From assembly GCA_945865805.1 (NCBI GenBank), contig CAMBGJ010000006.1:1-39971 (forward strand): DNA of 39,971 nucleotides, given 5' to 3'. A program made the translations under genes and the position numbers. This document shows, piece after piece, positions 29,737 to 37,943 of this stretch. How positions within the stretch are numbered: position 1 is the stretch's first letter; the number at the start of each line of letters is the position of its first letter. The DNA comes from Bordetella parapertussis (lineage in GTDB: Bacteria > Pseudomonadota > Gammaproteobacteria > Burkholderiales > SG8-41). Below the pieces are notes generated by a model that had not been told where the DNA came from, made no database searches, and saw nothing but the letters and a program-made list of their open reading frames with translations.

Positions 29737-30729
29737 TCAGTTTAGCTTCACCCCAGTCACTCGTACCACCTCCGCCCAAATCCTGGCATCCCGCTCCAAC
29801 GCGGCTTGCATCACCTCCGGCGTCTGCTTCATCGCCTCGGCCGCATTCACCAGAAAAACTTCCCTGGCCTTGGGCGCATCCACTGCTTTGGCAAACTCGG
29901 CATTCAAGCGATCGATCACCGCGCGCGGGGTATTGGCCGGTGCCAGCACACCGGCGATCACGGCAGCATCCACGCCTTTCACCGTTTCGCCCAGTGCGGC
30001 AATGTCGGGCAAGGCCGCAGCGCGTTTGTCGGCGGTGATGCCGATAGCGACCAGCCTTTTGCTTTTCACGTGTTCGAGCGCGGCGGGGATGGTGTTGACG
30101 ATCAACGACAGTTCGCCGGTGAGTAACGACACGGTGGAGGTGGTGCCGCCCTTGTAATTCACCGACGTTAAATCAATCCCCGCGCGGGTGCGGAATTTTT
30201 CCGCTGCGAGATGCGTGACGGTGCCCGCGCCGGAGTTCCCGCAGGTGATGCCGGGGTTTTTCTTCGCCAGCGCGATGAGTTCCTTGGCGTTTTTCACGCC
30301 CAGCGACGGATGCGCGGCCATGATCAAGGGGGATGCCGACACCGGTGCCACCGCGACCAGATCGCGCGCATGATTGAAACCCAGTTTGGTGTAGAGCGAC
30401 GGCATGATGGCGTGCGTGGACAGGTCGGTAAGCAGCAGCGTGTAGCCATCGGCCGGGGACTTGGCGACAAATTCGGCGGCAATGGTGGTGCCTGCGCCAG
30501 GGCGATTCTCGACGATGACTTGCTGGCCCAGCGTGCTCGTGAGTTCGGCGGCGGTGATGCGCGCGAAGGTGTCGGTGGCACCGCCGGGAGCGAAGGCGAC
30601 GATCAGGCGGATGGGTTTTGCGGGGTAGGTTTGGGCTGAGCCTGTTGAAGCGGGTTGGGCGAACGCAGCGCCGACGCTCAACAACAAAGCGACCGAATTT
30701 GTTACGGAAAACAAGGCAAGTGATTTCAT
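29737..30729 (-). CDS. Bug/TctC-type periplasmic solute-binding receptor
   Basis: This 330-residue protein has a signal peptide (MKSLALFSVTNSVALLLSVG..., cleaved near AFA-QPA). Bug family segments follow: TYPAKPIRLIVAFAPGGATD, VIVENRPGAGTTIAAEFVAK, ADGYTLLLTD and a VNYKGGTT loop. It is a binding protein for an organic acid or related solute of a TTT-type transporter. It shares only the family pattern with the receptor at 23205, so the two probably bind different ligands. The start at 30729 is chosen over an in-frame upstream ATG at 30750 because it begins the signal peptide. It lies between the LLM oxidoreductase and fbiC, all on the same strand. Confidence 0.92.
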   Translation of the reverse strand: MKSLALFSVTNSVALLLSVGAAFAQPASTGSAQTYPAKPIRLIVAFAPGGATDTFARITAAELTSTLGQQVIVENRPGAGTTIAAEFVAKSPADGYTLLLTDLSTHAIMPSLYTKLGFNHARDLVAVAPVSASPLIMAAHPSLGVKNAKELIALAKKNPGITCGNSGAGTVTHLAAEKFRTRAGIDLTSVNYKGGTTSTVSLLTGELSLIVNTIPAALEHVKSKRLVAIGITADKRAAALPDIAALGETVKGVDAAVIAGVLAPANTPRAVIDRLNAEFAKAVDAPKAREVFLVNAAEAMKQTPEVMQAALERDARIWAEVVRVTGVKLN

Positions 30730-30757
30730 CGAAGGTCTGCGGTAATCCAAAAACCTC

Positions 30758-30835
30758 CCTCATTCCCACCCTTCTCCCGGTGGGAGAAGGGCTTTTCACC
30801 CCTCGCCCTCCGGGAGAGGGGCCGGGGGTGAGGGC
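30758..30835. repeat. REP-like composite palindrome upstream of the Bug receptor gene
   Basis: Two hairpins lie within outer arms CCCTCATTCCC and GGGGGTGAGGG. One is CCCTTCTCCC/GGGAGAAGGG (30769-30791) and the other is CCCCTC...GAGGGG (30799-30820). It fills the gap between the LLM oxidoreductase and Bug receptor genes. The right part matches the element found inside fbiC. Confidence 0.87.
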
Positions 30836-30849
30836 AACTGCCGATTATC

Positions 30850-31800
30850 CTACTTACGCAACGCCGGCAACACCTCAGCAATAAACCACTCCAACTGCGC
30901 CACCTGATCCTCACCCACCAGCCGCACGCATAAATCCGTCACTCCAGCAGCCTCGTAACGCTTCATCACATCGATCACCGCTGCCGCTGGCCCCAAGCCC
31001 ATCATGCCACGGAAATTAACGCCGCCGCCGTAGTATTTATTCAGGAAATCGGTGGTCAGCGCTTCGGCCTTGGCGACATCGGCCTCCAGCCGCACGGTGG
31101 TATACACACAGGTGGAAAAACCCGCACTGTCGCGGCCATGTTTTTCCATCGCGGCCATGCACAACGCGCGCAACTGGCGGATGTCGTCTTCGGTGACGTA
31201 GGTGGTGATCACGCCGTCGCCGAATTTGCCCACACGCTCGATTTGCGCCGGAATAATCTCGCCGCGATTGCCCGCAGTGACCAAAAGCGGCGGCCCCGCT
31301 TCGTTCCACGGCAGCGGGCCGATGGTGTGTTCGGTCAGCTTGAAGCCGCGGCCTTCGTACGACACCGGCTTGCCGCTCCACAACATGCGCCACACGGCCA
31401 TGTGTTCTTCGAGATCACGCACGCGGCGCTTGTGGTTTTGCCCGCAGGCTTCCCACTCGCGCTCGATGGCCGGCAAGCCCCAGCCCACGCCCAAGCCGAG
31501 CACCAGCCGCCCTTGCGAAATCTGATCGATGTTGGCGAGCTGATGCGCGAGGACCACCGGCTGGCGCAGCGCGGGCAGCAAAATCGCCGTGCCGAGCCGA
31601 GAACGTTTTGTGATTGCCGCCACATAGGCGAGCGTGGTCAACGGCTCAAGGCGTGGCTTGGCCACCACGCTGTCGCCCACCCACACGTCCATGTCTGCCG
31701 CGTCGCACAGGCGCGCGATGGTCCAGCAATCTTCCACCGGCGGGCGCCGCGCGGATTGAATAATCACGCCCCGATGAGGCAGCAAAATGCCGAGTCGCAT
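30850..31800 (-). CDS. LLM-class F420-dependent oxidoreductase (putative)
   Basis: This 316-residue protein is a luciferase-like TIM barrel. MRLGILLPHRG at the N-terminus, DMDVWVGDSVVAKPRLEPLT (about 36-55), LGTAILLPALRQPVVLAHQLA and GRLVLGLGVGWG (about 96-108) are family signatures. Members use F420H2 or FMNH2; with a full F420 pathway a few hundred bases away on the same strand, F420 is the likely cofactor. Such enzymes reduce activated alkenes, imines or nitro-aromatics, or oxidise alcohols. The substrate is unknown. It starts 15 bases after the xthA stop, so it may be cotranscribed with xthA. Confidence 0.86.
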   Translation of the reverse strand: MRLGILLPHRGVIIQSARRPPVEDCWTIARLCDAADMDVWVGDSVVAKPRLEPLTTLAYVAAITKRSRLGTAILLPALRQPVVLAHQLANIDQISQGRLVLGLGVGWGLPAIEREWEACGQNHKRRVRDLEEHMAVWRMLWSGKPVSYEGRGFKLTEHTIGPLPWNEAGPPLLVTAGNRGEIIPAQIERVGKFGDGVITTYVTEDDIRQLRALCMAAMEKHGRDSAGFSTCVYTTVRLEADVAKAEALTTDFLNKYYGGGVNFRGMMGLGPAAAVIDVMKRYEAAGVTDLCVRLVGEDQVAQLEWFIAEVLPALRK

Positions 31801-31815
31801 TTGAAGGGATTCCGC

Positions 31816-32580
31816 CTAGCGCAAATCCGCGAACACCGGCGCGTGATCCGACGGCCGTTCGAGCCTGCGTGGCTCGACATCCACCGCGCATGCGGTGCAG
31901 GACGGTGCCAGCGCGCCCGACAGCAGAATGTGATCAATGCGCACGCCGAGCTTGCGGCGAAACGCATTCATGCGGTAATCCCACCAGGTGAAGGACCGCT
32001 CGGGCTGATCGAACATTCTGAAACTGTCGGTCAGGCCCAGCGCGAGCAGGCCGTTAAACGCCGCGTGTTCGAGGCCGCTGAACAGCACCTTGCCCGCCCA
32101 CTCCTTCGGGTCATACACGTCGCGGTCTTCGGGCGCGATGTTGTAATCGCCGAGCAACGCGAGCTTGGGATATTTTTGCATCTCGGCGCGCAGCCATTCG
32201 GTCAGCGCGGCGAGCCAGCGCAGCTTGTATTGATATTTGTCGGATTCGACCGATTCGCCATTCGGGATGTAAACGCACACCACGCGTGTGTCGCCGTAGG
32301 TGGCGGCCAGCACGCGCTTTTGTTCGTCGGCGAAATTCGGTATGCCTGCCGTGATGTCCGCTGCTGCCACCCGCGACAACAACGCCACACCGTTGTAGGT
32401 TTTTTGCCCGCTGTAGACGACGTGATAGCCGGTTTCCTGAATCGCTTCCAGCGGGAACTTAACGTCTTCGGTTTTGGTTTCCTGCAGGCACAGCACATCG
32501 GGCTGATGCGACGCCAGCCATGCCGTGACGTGCGGCAGCCGCACTTTCAGCGAATTCACGTTCCAGGTAGCTATGCGCAT
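31816..32580 (-). CDS. xthA: Exodeoxyribonuclease III
   Basis: This 254-residue protein is an XthA-type AP endonuclease and 3'-5' exonuclease for base-excision repair. It starts MRIATWNVNSLKVRLPHV with metal-binding N7, has E34 in LCLQETK, GDYNIAPEDRDVYDP (Asp and Asn of the catalytic core), SFTWWDYR and the C-terminal SDHAPVFAD with the general-base His. All active-site residues appear intact and the length is normal. An IHF-like motif overlaps the first base of its start codon and extends upstream. The start at 32580 follows the DUF4124 gene by 28 bases. Confidence 0.95.
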   Translation of the reverse strand: MRIATWNVNSLKVRLPHVTAWLASHQPDVLCLQETKTEDVKFPLEAIQETGYHVVYSGQKTYNGVALLSRVAAADITAGIPNFADEQKRVLAATYGDTRVVCVYIPNGESVESDKYQYKLRWLAALTEWLRAEMQKYPKLALLGDYNIAPEDRDVYDPKEWAGKVLFSGLEHAAFNGLLALGLTDSFRMFDQPERSFTWWDYRMNAFRRKLGVRIDHILLSGALAPSCTACAVDVEPRRLERPSDHAPVFADLR

Positions 32581-32610
32581 AACTATTTGATTTTATTGAC
32601 TATTTTATCT
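32580..32610 (+). repeat. IHF-site-like AT-rich motif (copy F)
   Basis: TAACTATTTGATT fits YAA-N4-TTGATW exactly and is followed by ttattgactattttatc. It fills the 28-base gap between the DUF4124 gene and xthA. Confidence 0.55.
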
Positions 32611-33202
32611 AACGCGTCGCCGGGGCAGGCGCTGCAGCGGTTTCCGCCGGTTTCGCCCCGTCCGCTGCTGGCTTCGCGGCCGCTGCCGCCGGTTTGGGTG
32701 CCGACACCGGCGGTATGGCTTGCGGCTTCATTGGCACCAGCGCGGTTTTTGGATAACCGGCGTAATCCAGCGCCTCATCATAGGCGGTGTCGAGGTAACC
32801 CTTCACCCGGTTACGGCCCACCTCCAGCACGGGCACTTCGGTGCTGCCGATGGCGGCTTTATAGGCATCCATATCGGCTTGCGGATTTTTGATGGTGTGC
32901 GGCACGCCGCGCCGCGCGAGATGTTCGCGCGCCTTGTTGCAGACATCGCCGCAATCCGTGGTCCACAGCGTCACAGGGAAATTTTTCGCCGCCAACTGCA
33001 CGCTATAGGGCTGCGCCGCCGTGGTAGCGGCACCGGGATTGATGGCGCGCTGCTCCACATTCTTGGCAGGCACCGACGCGGGCGGTGGCGTATCGCGCCA
33101 CTCGACGTTGCCTTTACCATCGACCCAGCGGTAAAGCTGGGCCGCGTTTGCAGAAGCGACGGCCAGCAAAAACACAATCAGGATATTCGGCAAGATTTTC
33201 AT
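32609..33202 (-). CDS. DUF4124 and glutaredoxin-like periplasmic protein
   Basis: This 197-residue protein begins with a signal peptide (MKILPNILIVFLLAVASANA). A DUF4124 domain (about 22-60, LYRWVDGKGNVEWRDTPPP) follows. A glutaredoxin-like domain (about 74-150) starts FPVTLWTTDCGDVC and has VPVLEVGRNRVKGYLD, the usual cis-Pro strand. The cysteines C84 and C88 form CxxxC rather than the classical CxxC, so disulfide exchange is plausible but not certain. The tail is Pro/Ala-rich. It is a common betaproteobacterial envelope protein of unclear role. Confidence 0.83.
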   Translation of the reverse strand: MKILPNILIVFLLAVASANAAQLYRWVDGKGNVEWRDTPPPASVPAKNVEQRAINPGAATTAAQPYSVQLAAKNFPVTLWTTDCGDVCNKAREHLARRGVPHTIKNPQADMDAYKAAIGSTEVPVLEVGRNRVKGYLDTAYDEALDYAGYPKTALVPMKPQAIPPVSAPKPAAAAAKPAADGAKPAETAAAPAPATR

Positions 33203-33285
33203 GATGATTCTCCTTGCAATACGGGATGAGGGCCGCGTGATGCATGAACCCCGACAAAGCTTACCGCAAAACGGCTCCTACGCGA

Positions 33286-35352
33286 CTACGCTACGGCGTC
33301 CGCCACCATGCCATTGTGCCGCAGCAGCGCGTCGATGTTCGGCTCACGCCCGCGAAACGCCTTGAATGATGCCAGCGCCGGACGGCTGCCGCCTACCGCG
33401 AGGATTTCGTTGCGAAAGCGTGCACCCACCGCCGGATCGAGCACGCCTTGTTCCTCGAACAGGCTGAAGGCATCGGCTGACAGCACTTCCGCCCACTTGT
33501 AGCTGTAATAGCCCGCCGCATAACCACCGGCGAAGATGTGCGAAAAGCTGTTGGGAAAGCGGTTGTAATCCGGCGGCATCACCACCGCAACACGGCGGCG
33601 TACGTCGTTCACCAGATCCAGCGCGGTTTTATTTCCCGTCGTGCCATCGGGATCAAAGCTCGAATGTAATTCCAGATCAAACAACGCGAACTCGATTTGC
33701 CGCACGGTTTGCATGCCGCTCTGAAAATTTTTCGCCGCCAGCATTTTGTCGAACAACGTTTTCGGCAGCGGTTTGCCGGTCTGCGCGTGGCGTGTCATGG
33801 GTCGCAGCACATCCCACTCCCAGCAAAAATTCTCCATGAATTGACTGGGCAGCTCAACCGCGTCCCACTCAACGCCGTGGATGCCCGACACGCCGAGGTA
33901 ATCCACTTGCGTCAGCAAGTGATGCAGGCCGTGGCCGAACTCATGATAAAGCGTGATCACTTCGTCGTGCGTGAACTGCGCGGGCTGCCCACCGACCGGT
34001 GCGGAGAAATTGCAATTCAAATAAGCCACCGGCGCTTGTATGTCATTTGCGCCCGCCGCCAGCCGTCGCCGTGTGATCGCATCATCCATCCACGCGCCGC
34101 CGCGTTTGGTGCTGCGCGCATACAGGTCGAGATAAAACTGTCCGACCAGCGTGCCGGATTTATCGTGTATCGAATAAAACCGCACATCCGGGTGCCAGCT
34201 TGGCGCTTCGGTGGGGGCAATGGTCAGGCCGTAGAGCGTTTCGATCAGCTTAAACATGCCCGGCAGCACCGTGGTTTCGGGCAGATACTGCTTCACCTCC
34301 TGCTCCGAAAACGCATAACGCGCCACGCGCAGTTTTTCCGAAACGTAGGGAATATCCCATGCCGCCAGCGTGTTCATGCCGAGTTCGGCACGCGCAAAAT
34401 CGTGCAGTTCCTGGAGATCGCGCTCGGCGTACGGCTTGGCGCGCGCGGCAAGTTCATTCAAAAACTGAATCACCTGCGCGGGCGACTCCGCCATCTTCGG
34501 TTCCAGCGAATACTCGGCGTAATTGTTAAAACCGAGCAGTTGCGCCAGCTCGCGGCGCAGCTTCACGATGTCGGCGATCAGCAGGGTGTTATCAAGTTTC
34601 GCGTCGCCAAACTCGGCAGCGCGTGTGCTGGATGCCTTGTACATCAACTCGCGCAGCGCGCGATCATCGGCGTACTGCATCACCGGCAGATACGACGGCG
34701 CGTGCAGTGTGAATTTCCAGCCGGGCTTGCTGTCTTTTTCAGCGGCTTCGCGCGCGGCCTGACGGCTGTCATCGGGCAGGCCTGCCAGGCCTTTTTCGTC
34801 GTCGATGAAATGCGCGAACGCGTTGGTGGCATCGAGCACGTTGTCGGAAAAACGCGACGACAGCTCCGACAGTTTTTCGCAGATTTCCTTAAAGCGCGCT
34901 TTCTTGTCCGCAGGCAATTCCGCGCCGCCCAAACGAAAATCGCGCAGCTCGTTGTCGATGATTTTCTGCTGCGCGGGCGACAGCGCCTGGTATTCGGCGG
35001 ACGAACGTAACTGTTTGTTCTTATTGAATAATTTTTCGTTCTGCCCGAGCTCGGTGTAATACGCCGTGAGCTTGGGCAAATTGCCGTTGTAGACCTCGCG
35101 CAGCTCCGCGCTGTTCATCACCGCATTCAGATGCCCCACCTGCCCCCACGCGCGATTCAGCCGCTCGTTGGCGTTCTCCAGCGGCTCAATAAAATCGCCC
35201 CACGTTGCTGGCGTGGCATCGGCGGACACCTTGTCGATCACCGCATTGCACTCGGCCAGCAAGGCATCGACAGCGGGTGTGGCGTGTTCGGTTTTGAAAT
35301 CCGCAAAGCGGGGTAGGCCGGAGAAATCTAATAAGGGATTGACAGCGGTCAT
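33286..35352 (-). CDS. prlC: Oligopeptidase A (M3 family zinc peptidase)
   Basis: This 688-residue cytoplasmic peptidase degrades short peptides, including signal-peptide fragments. The zinc motif HEFGH is at 470-474 (LYHEFGHGLHHLL), and the third ligand Glu lies about 25 residues later in the EWDAVELPSQFMENF region. The N-terminal helical region and FSHIFAGGYAAGYYSYKWAEVL near the C-terminus fit the M3A family, and the length matches E. coli PrlC (680). The start at 35352 is natural. It stands on the minus strand, 83 bases from the DUF4124 gene, with the TOPRIM-like gene upstream. Confidence 0.95.
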   Translation of the reverse strand: MTAVNPLLDFSGLPRFADFKTEHATPAVDALLAECNAVIDKVSADATPATWGDFIEPLENANERLNRAWGQVGHLNAVMNSAELREVYNGNLPKLTAYYTELGQNEKLFNKNKQLRSSAEYQALSPAQQKIIDNELRDFRLGGAELPADKKARFKEICEKLSELSSRFSDNVLDATNAFAHFIDDEKGLAGLPDDSRQAAREAAEKDSKPGWKFTLHAPSYLPVMQYADDRALRELMYKASSTRAAEFGDAKLDNTLLIADIVKLRRELAQLLGFNNYAEYSLEPKMAESPAQVIQFLNELAARAKPYAERDLQELHDFARAELGMNTLAAWDIPYVSEKLRVARYAFSEQEVKQYLPETTVLPGMFKLIETLYGLTIAPTEAPSWHPDVRFYSIHDKSGTLVGQFYLDLYARSTKRGGAWMDDAITRRRLAAGANDIQAPVAYLNCNFSAPVGGQPAQFTHDEVITLYHEFGHGLHHLLTQVDYLGVSGIHGVEWDAVELPSQFMENFCWEWDVLRPMTRHAQTGKPLPKTLFDKMLAAKNFQSGMQTVRQIEFALFDLELHSSFDPDGTTGNKTALDLVNDVRRRVAVVMPPDYNRFPNSFSHIFAGGYAAGYYSYKWAEVLSADAFSLFEEQGVLDPAVGARFRNEILAVGGSRPALASFKAFRGREPNIDALLRHNGMVADAVA

Positions 35353-35557
35353 GGTAGTCAGTCAACAAAAGGTAACGTAAAGGGAAGTCTAGCAGAACTC
35401 GACGAACGGCTAGTGCGATGCCATCACGGTTCGCGCGTGACTTGCGTGGCGACCCACAACGATAGACAGCATTTTTTCATCCTGACAATACTAGGCCTGA
35501 ACGTGGCTAGGCCATAGCCATTCTTTGACCAAGTCAATAGCAACAGAAAGCGGAATT

Positions 35558-36211
35558 TCAAATATTCCGTGCAGTTGTAGCGGTGTCGCAAAACCGCAAT
35601 TTAGACAAGTCGGCCTCCAATCGCGCAAACGCATCCAATTGGCGTAGCGGCGCGAACGAATCAATAAACTCGGGAACCAATGCCGCAGCTTCACGCACAT
35701 CGAACGATGCTCGGCGACGCCCCTTTTTTCCGGAGGCCTCACGGAGTAATTCGTAAAGCGTTTTTTTTGGATCGGGATTGGTGTCTATACGGCTCAGTTT
35801 CGGTAGGTCAAGGGGCTCAATGCTCTTTGGTCTTCCTGCAGCTTGACGAATAGCCGATTCGTCAGCCAGGAGCCATGCTTCGGTCATGCGAACTGGTACG
35901 ACGCAAACATGAGGAATCGTAGCGAAACGTATGTTAAGAGATGCTACGGCCTCGGCGATTTCGTTGTAACGAAGTTGCGAAGCCTGATTTTCTGCATCGC
36001 GATGTACAAATAGAATGTCGCAAGGTGCGAGGTCTAGTGCAGTCTGGAGCCGTTCGGTAAAACTCAAATCAGCGTGGAACTGGGGTCTCGAAAAGAATTC
36101 GTGCGCGACTGTATCCGGGCCGTGCGTTTCGCGAACGAGCCAATGGAGAAGCGGGAGCAGCGCTCGGTCAGTCGAGCCATCAGCAAAGAGCGTAAATTGA
36201 ATATGCCGCAT
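35558..36211 (-). CDS. TOPRIM-like partner of AAA ATPase (DUF4276-like)
   Basis: This 217-residue protein begins MRHIQFTLFADGSTDRALLP and later has CDILFVHRDAEN (D72), an acidic motif pair that fits a TOPRIM-like fold. VPVRMTEAWLLADE resembles the DUF4276 EAWLLAD segment. Its start lies 6 bases from the stop of the upstream ATPase gene, so the two are one unit; a TTG at 36217 would also be possible. Similar ATPase plus TOPRIM pairs act in anti-phage systems (PARIS, OLD-type), where the TOPRIM protein is the effector. The catalytic role here is inferred, not shown. Its base composition looks lower in G+C than its neighbours, which hints at horizontal gain. Confidence 0.68.
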   Translation of the reverse strand: MRHIQFTLFADGSTDRALLPLLHWLVRETHGPDTVAHEFFSRPQFHADLSFTERLQTALDLAPCDILFVHRDAENQASQLRYNEIAEAVASLNIRFATIPHVCVVPVRMTEAWLLADESAIRQAAGRPKSIEPLDLPKLSRIDTNPDPKKTLYELLREASGKKGRRRASFDVREAAALVPEFIDSFAPLRQLDAFARLEADLSKLRFCDTATTARNI

Positions 36212-36217
36212 TGCCAA

Positions 36218-37687
36218 CTAAGCCAACTTGAGCAAAAGTTGCCTCGCTTCGTCGCTGTCAATCAGACGTCGCTTGTACACCGTGTCGCCGCTCACTAAGG
36301 CGGGCGATGGGCGGAGATAAGCGAGCACCTTCGAGAGGGTGGTGATGACCGGTGGTTCAGGCAAGCGCGCACGCCAAGTGTCACGCAGGCACGCAAAACG
36401 AACTGACGCGACCTGTTTGCCCTCGCACAGAAAGGGCGCACTTTCGGCAATTAAAAGTGCGTCCGGTTCGAGTTGCTGCACGATCCATGGGGAATGCGTG
36501 TTGAAAATTACCTGCCGAAGCGGGTTATCGTCGCCCTCCGGTATTTGCGTGTCTGCGGCAATATCACGCAGCAAACGCAGCATCGCAGGGATTCTCTGCG
36601 GATGGATGCCGTTTTCCGGTTCTTCGAGACAAATGATGCCGCGACTCTGTACATCGAGTTCTTTCACGAGAAGCGCAAGAAAGCGCAAAGTCCCGTCAGA
36701 TAGAGACCTCGCGGGAATCTTGGTGCCGTCCTTGCCGGTGGCAAAGACGGTCAGTGTGTCAGTGCGTTCGTTTTCTTCGACTTCGATGTGACGGATATCA
36801 CCAAGCAACTCCGCGAGGCGGTTGCCGATTTCCTGATACAGATTCGTTGCGGCGTTTTCGCCTGTCGCAACGGTTCGGGCTAGGCGATGCAATGTGGCAG
36901 GTAAATGTGCTCCGTTGGAGTCCATGCGCGGGTCTTGGCTTCGCGAGTCAGCTTTGCGCATGGCAGAAGGCTCGAGCTGAAGTAGTTCCCACGACCGCAT
37001 CTCTGTCTTGGCGCACATCATCGTCGGATTGTCTGCGTCGGCGGACGATAGAACCGTCCGGGGTAGCTTCCGCGCGGGACGCTCGTAAGCGCGACCTGAA
37101 CCGTGACGACCTTCACCATCCTGATGCACTTTAATGATGGTTTCGTCACTTTTTGCATCAGTCGAAATGAACGGTTTATTGCGGCGCCCGGTTATCGCTG
37201 AACGTCGCCACGCAACCGAGTGTTCAAAGCCTAGTGCCAAGTGGGCCTTGCCAGTAGACATGGGATTCAGCGACTCGCGGAGAATCTGAATTTCTCCATA
37301 TTGCTGACGTTCTTCGAGTGTTTCTCGATAGCAAATCTCCAACTCATAGCGGACAAAGGTGGTTTTGCCTTTAGCTGTCTGCCCCAAGTCATCACTGGCC
37401 TGAGGCGGAATAATCATTTCGACCGCAAATTTTGCGGGGCCAAGTTTTCCGCTTGGCGTCTGGAAAAATATCGCCTTCGCGTCTGCGCCTTTGTCGTTTT
37501 CGTCGCGAACGGTTCGTGCGGCTTCGTCCAGTTTTTTTTCGTCAGCGAGCGCGCTGAGAAATCGAATGGCATCGAACAGATTTGATTTTCCGACACCATT
37601 CCCGCCTGCGACGCACGTGAACGCATCGAAACGAATATCGACGTTTCGCAGATTTTTGAATCCGTCGATTTGAAGCCGCGTGATCAT
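36218..37687 (-). CDS. AAA family ATPase (AAA_21, SMC/ABC-like), probable defence ATPase
   Basis: This 489-residue protein has the ABC/SMC-like nucleotide-binding head seen in OLD, AbiL, PARIS and related systems. Walker A is GGNGVGKSN (28-36) after MITRLQIDGFKNL. The signature-like ARSLSDGTLRFLALL precedes Walker B GIICLEEPENGIHP (about 350-363, E356 probably catalytic), and the H-loop is FNTHSPWIV. A variable middle part (about 60-290) lacks recognisable domains. It is coupled to the TOPRIM-like gene downstream. No nuclease domain is fused. A role in phage defence is likely by family, but the specific system is not one I can name. Confidence 0.85.
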   Translation of the reverse strand: MITRLQIDGFKNLRNVDIRFDAFTCVAGGNGVGKSNLFDAIRFLSALADEKKLDEAARTVRDENDKGADAKAIFFQTPSGKLGPAKFAVEMIIPPQASDDLGQTAKGKTTFVRYELEICYRETLEERQQYGEIQILRESLNPMSTGKAHLALGFEHSVAWRRSAITGRRNKPFISTDAKSDETIIKVHQDGEGRHGSGRAYERPARKLPRTVLSSADADNPTMMCAKTEMRSWELLQLEPSAMRKADSRSQDPRMDSNGAHLPATLHRLARTVATGENAATNLYQEIGNRLAELLGDIRHIEVEENERTDTLTVFATGKDGTKIPARSLSDGTLRFLALLVKELDVQSRGIICLEEPENGIHPQRIPAMLRLLRDIAADTQIPEGDDNPLRQVIFNTHSPWIVQQLEPDALLIAESAPFLCEGKQVASVRFACLRDTWRARLPEPPVITTLSKVLAYLRPSPALVSGDTVYKRRLIDSDEARQLLLKLA

Positions 37688-37943
37688 AGCGTGAGGATTC
37701 TAGCAGGCATTCACCGGTGCTTCTAATAATTCGAGGGGAAGCGCCAAGCGTACTAAGCCGGATGGAGCTTGACGCCAAGCGAGGTCCAAGAGACACGAGT
37801 AGAGTTAATTCGAGACGCCATAAGTTTTTTTCATTTACTCTCTTCGGAGATGTCGAGGGGCTAGGCCGCAAAGAGCCAAACAACTACAGACAGATGTACA
37901 CACCATACCGCTAACTATTCGCTCGGCTGTGACGCACCATCTG
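37688..37943. other. Gap between the ATPase gene and the pyrimidine genes
   Basis: These 256 bases have no convincing gene, hairpin or promoter. Lower G+C sequence (for example cgagacgccataagttttttt near 37811-37830) suggests it belongs to the acquired ATPase segment, with the pyrimidine genes starting at its right edge. Confidence 0.5.

Noticed and set aside
35008-35020. TAACTGTTTGTTC within prlC resembles the IHF-like motif.
   Set aside because: It encodes residues that align with the conserved PrlC segment (NEKLFNKNKQLR), so the sequence is explained by the protein, and the last base does not fit.
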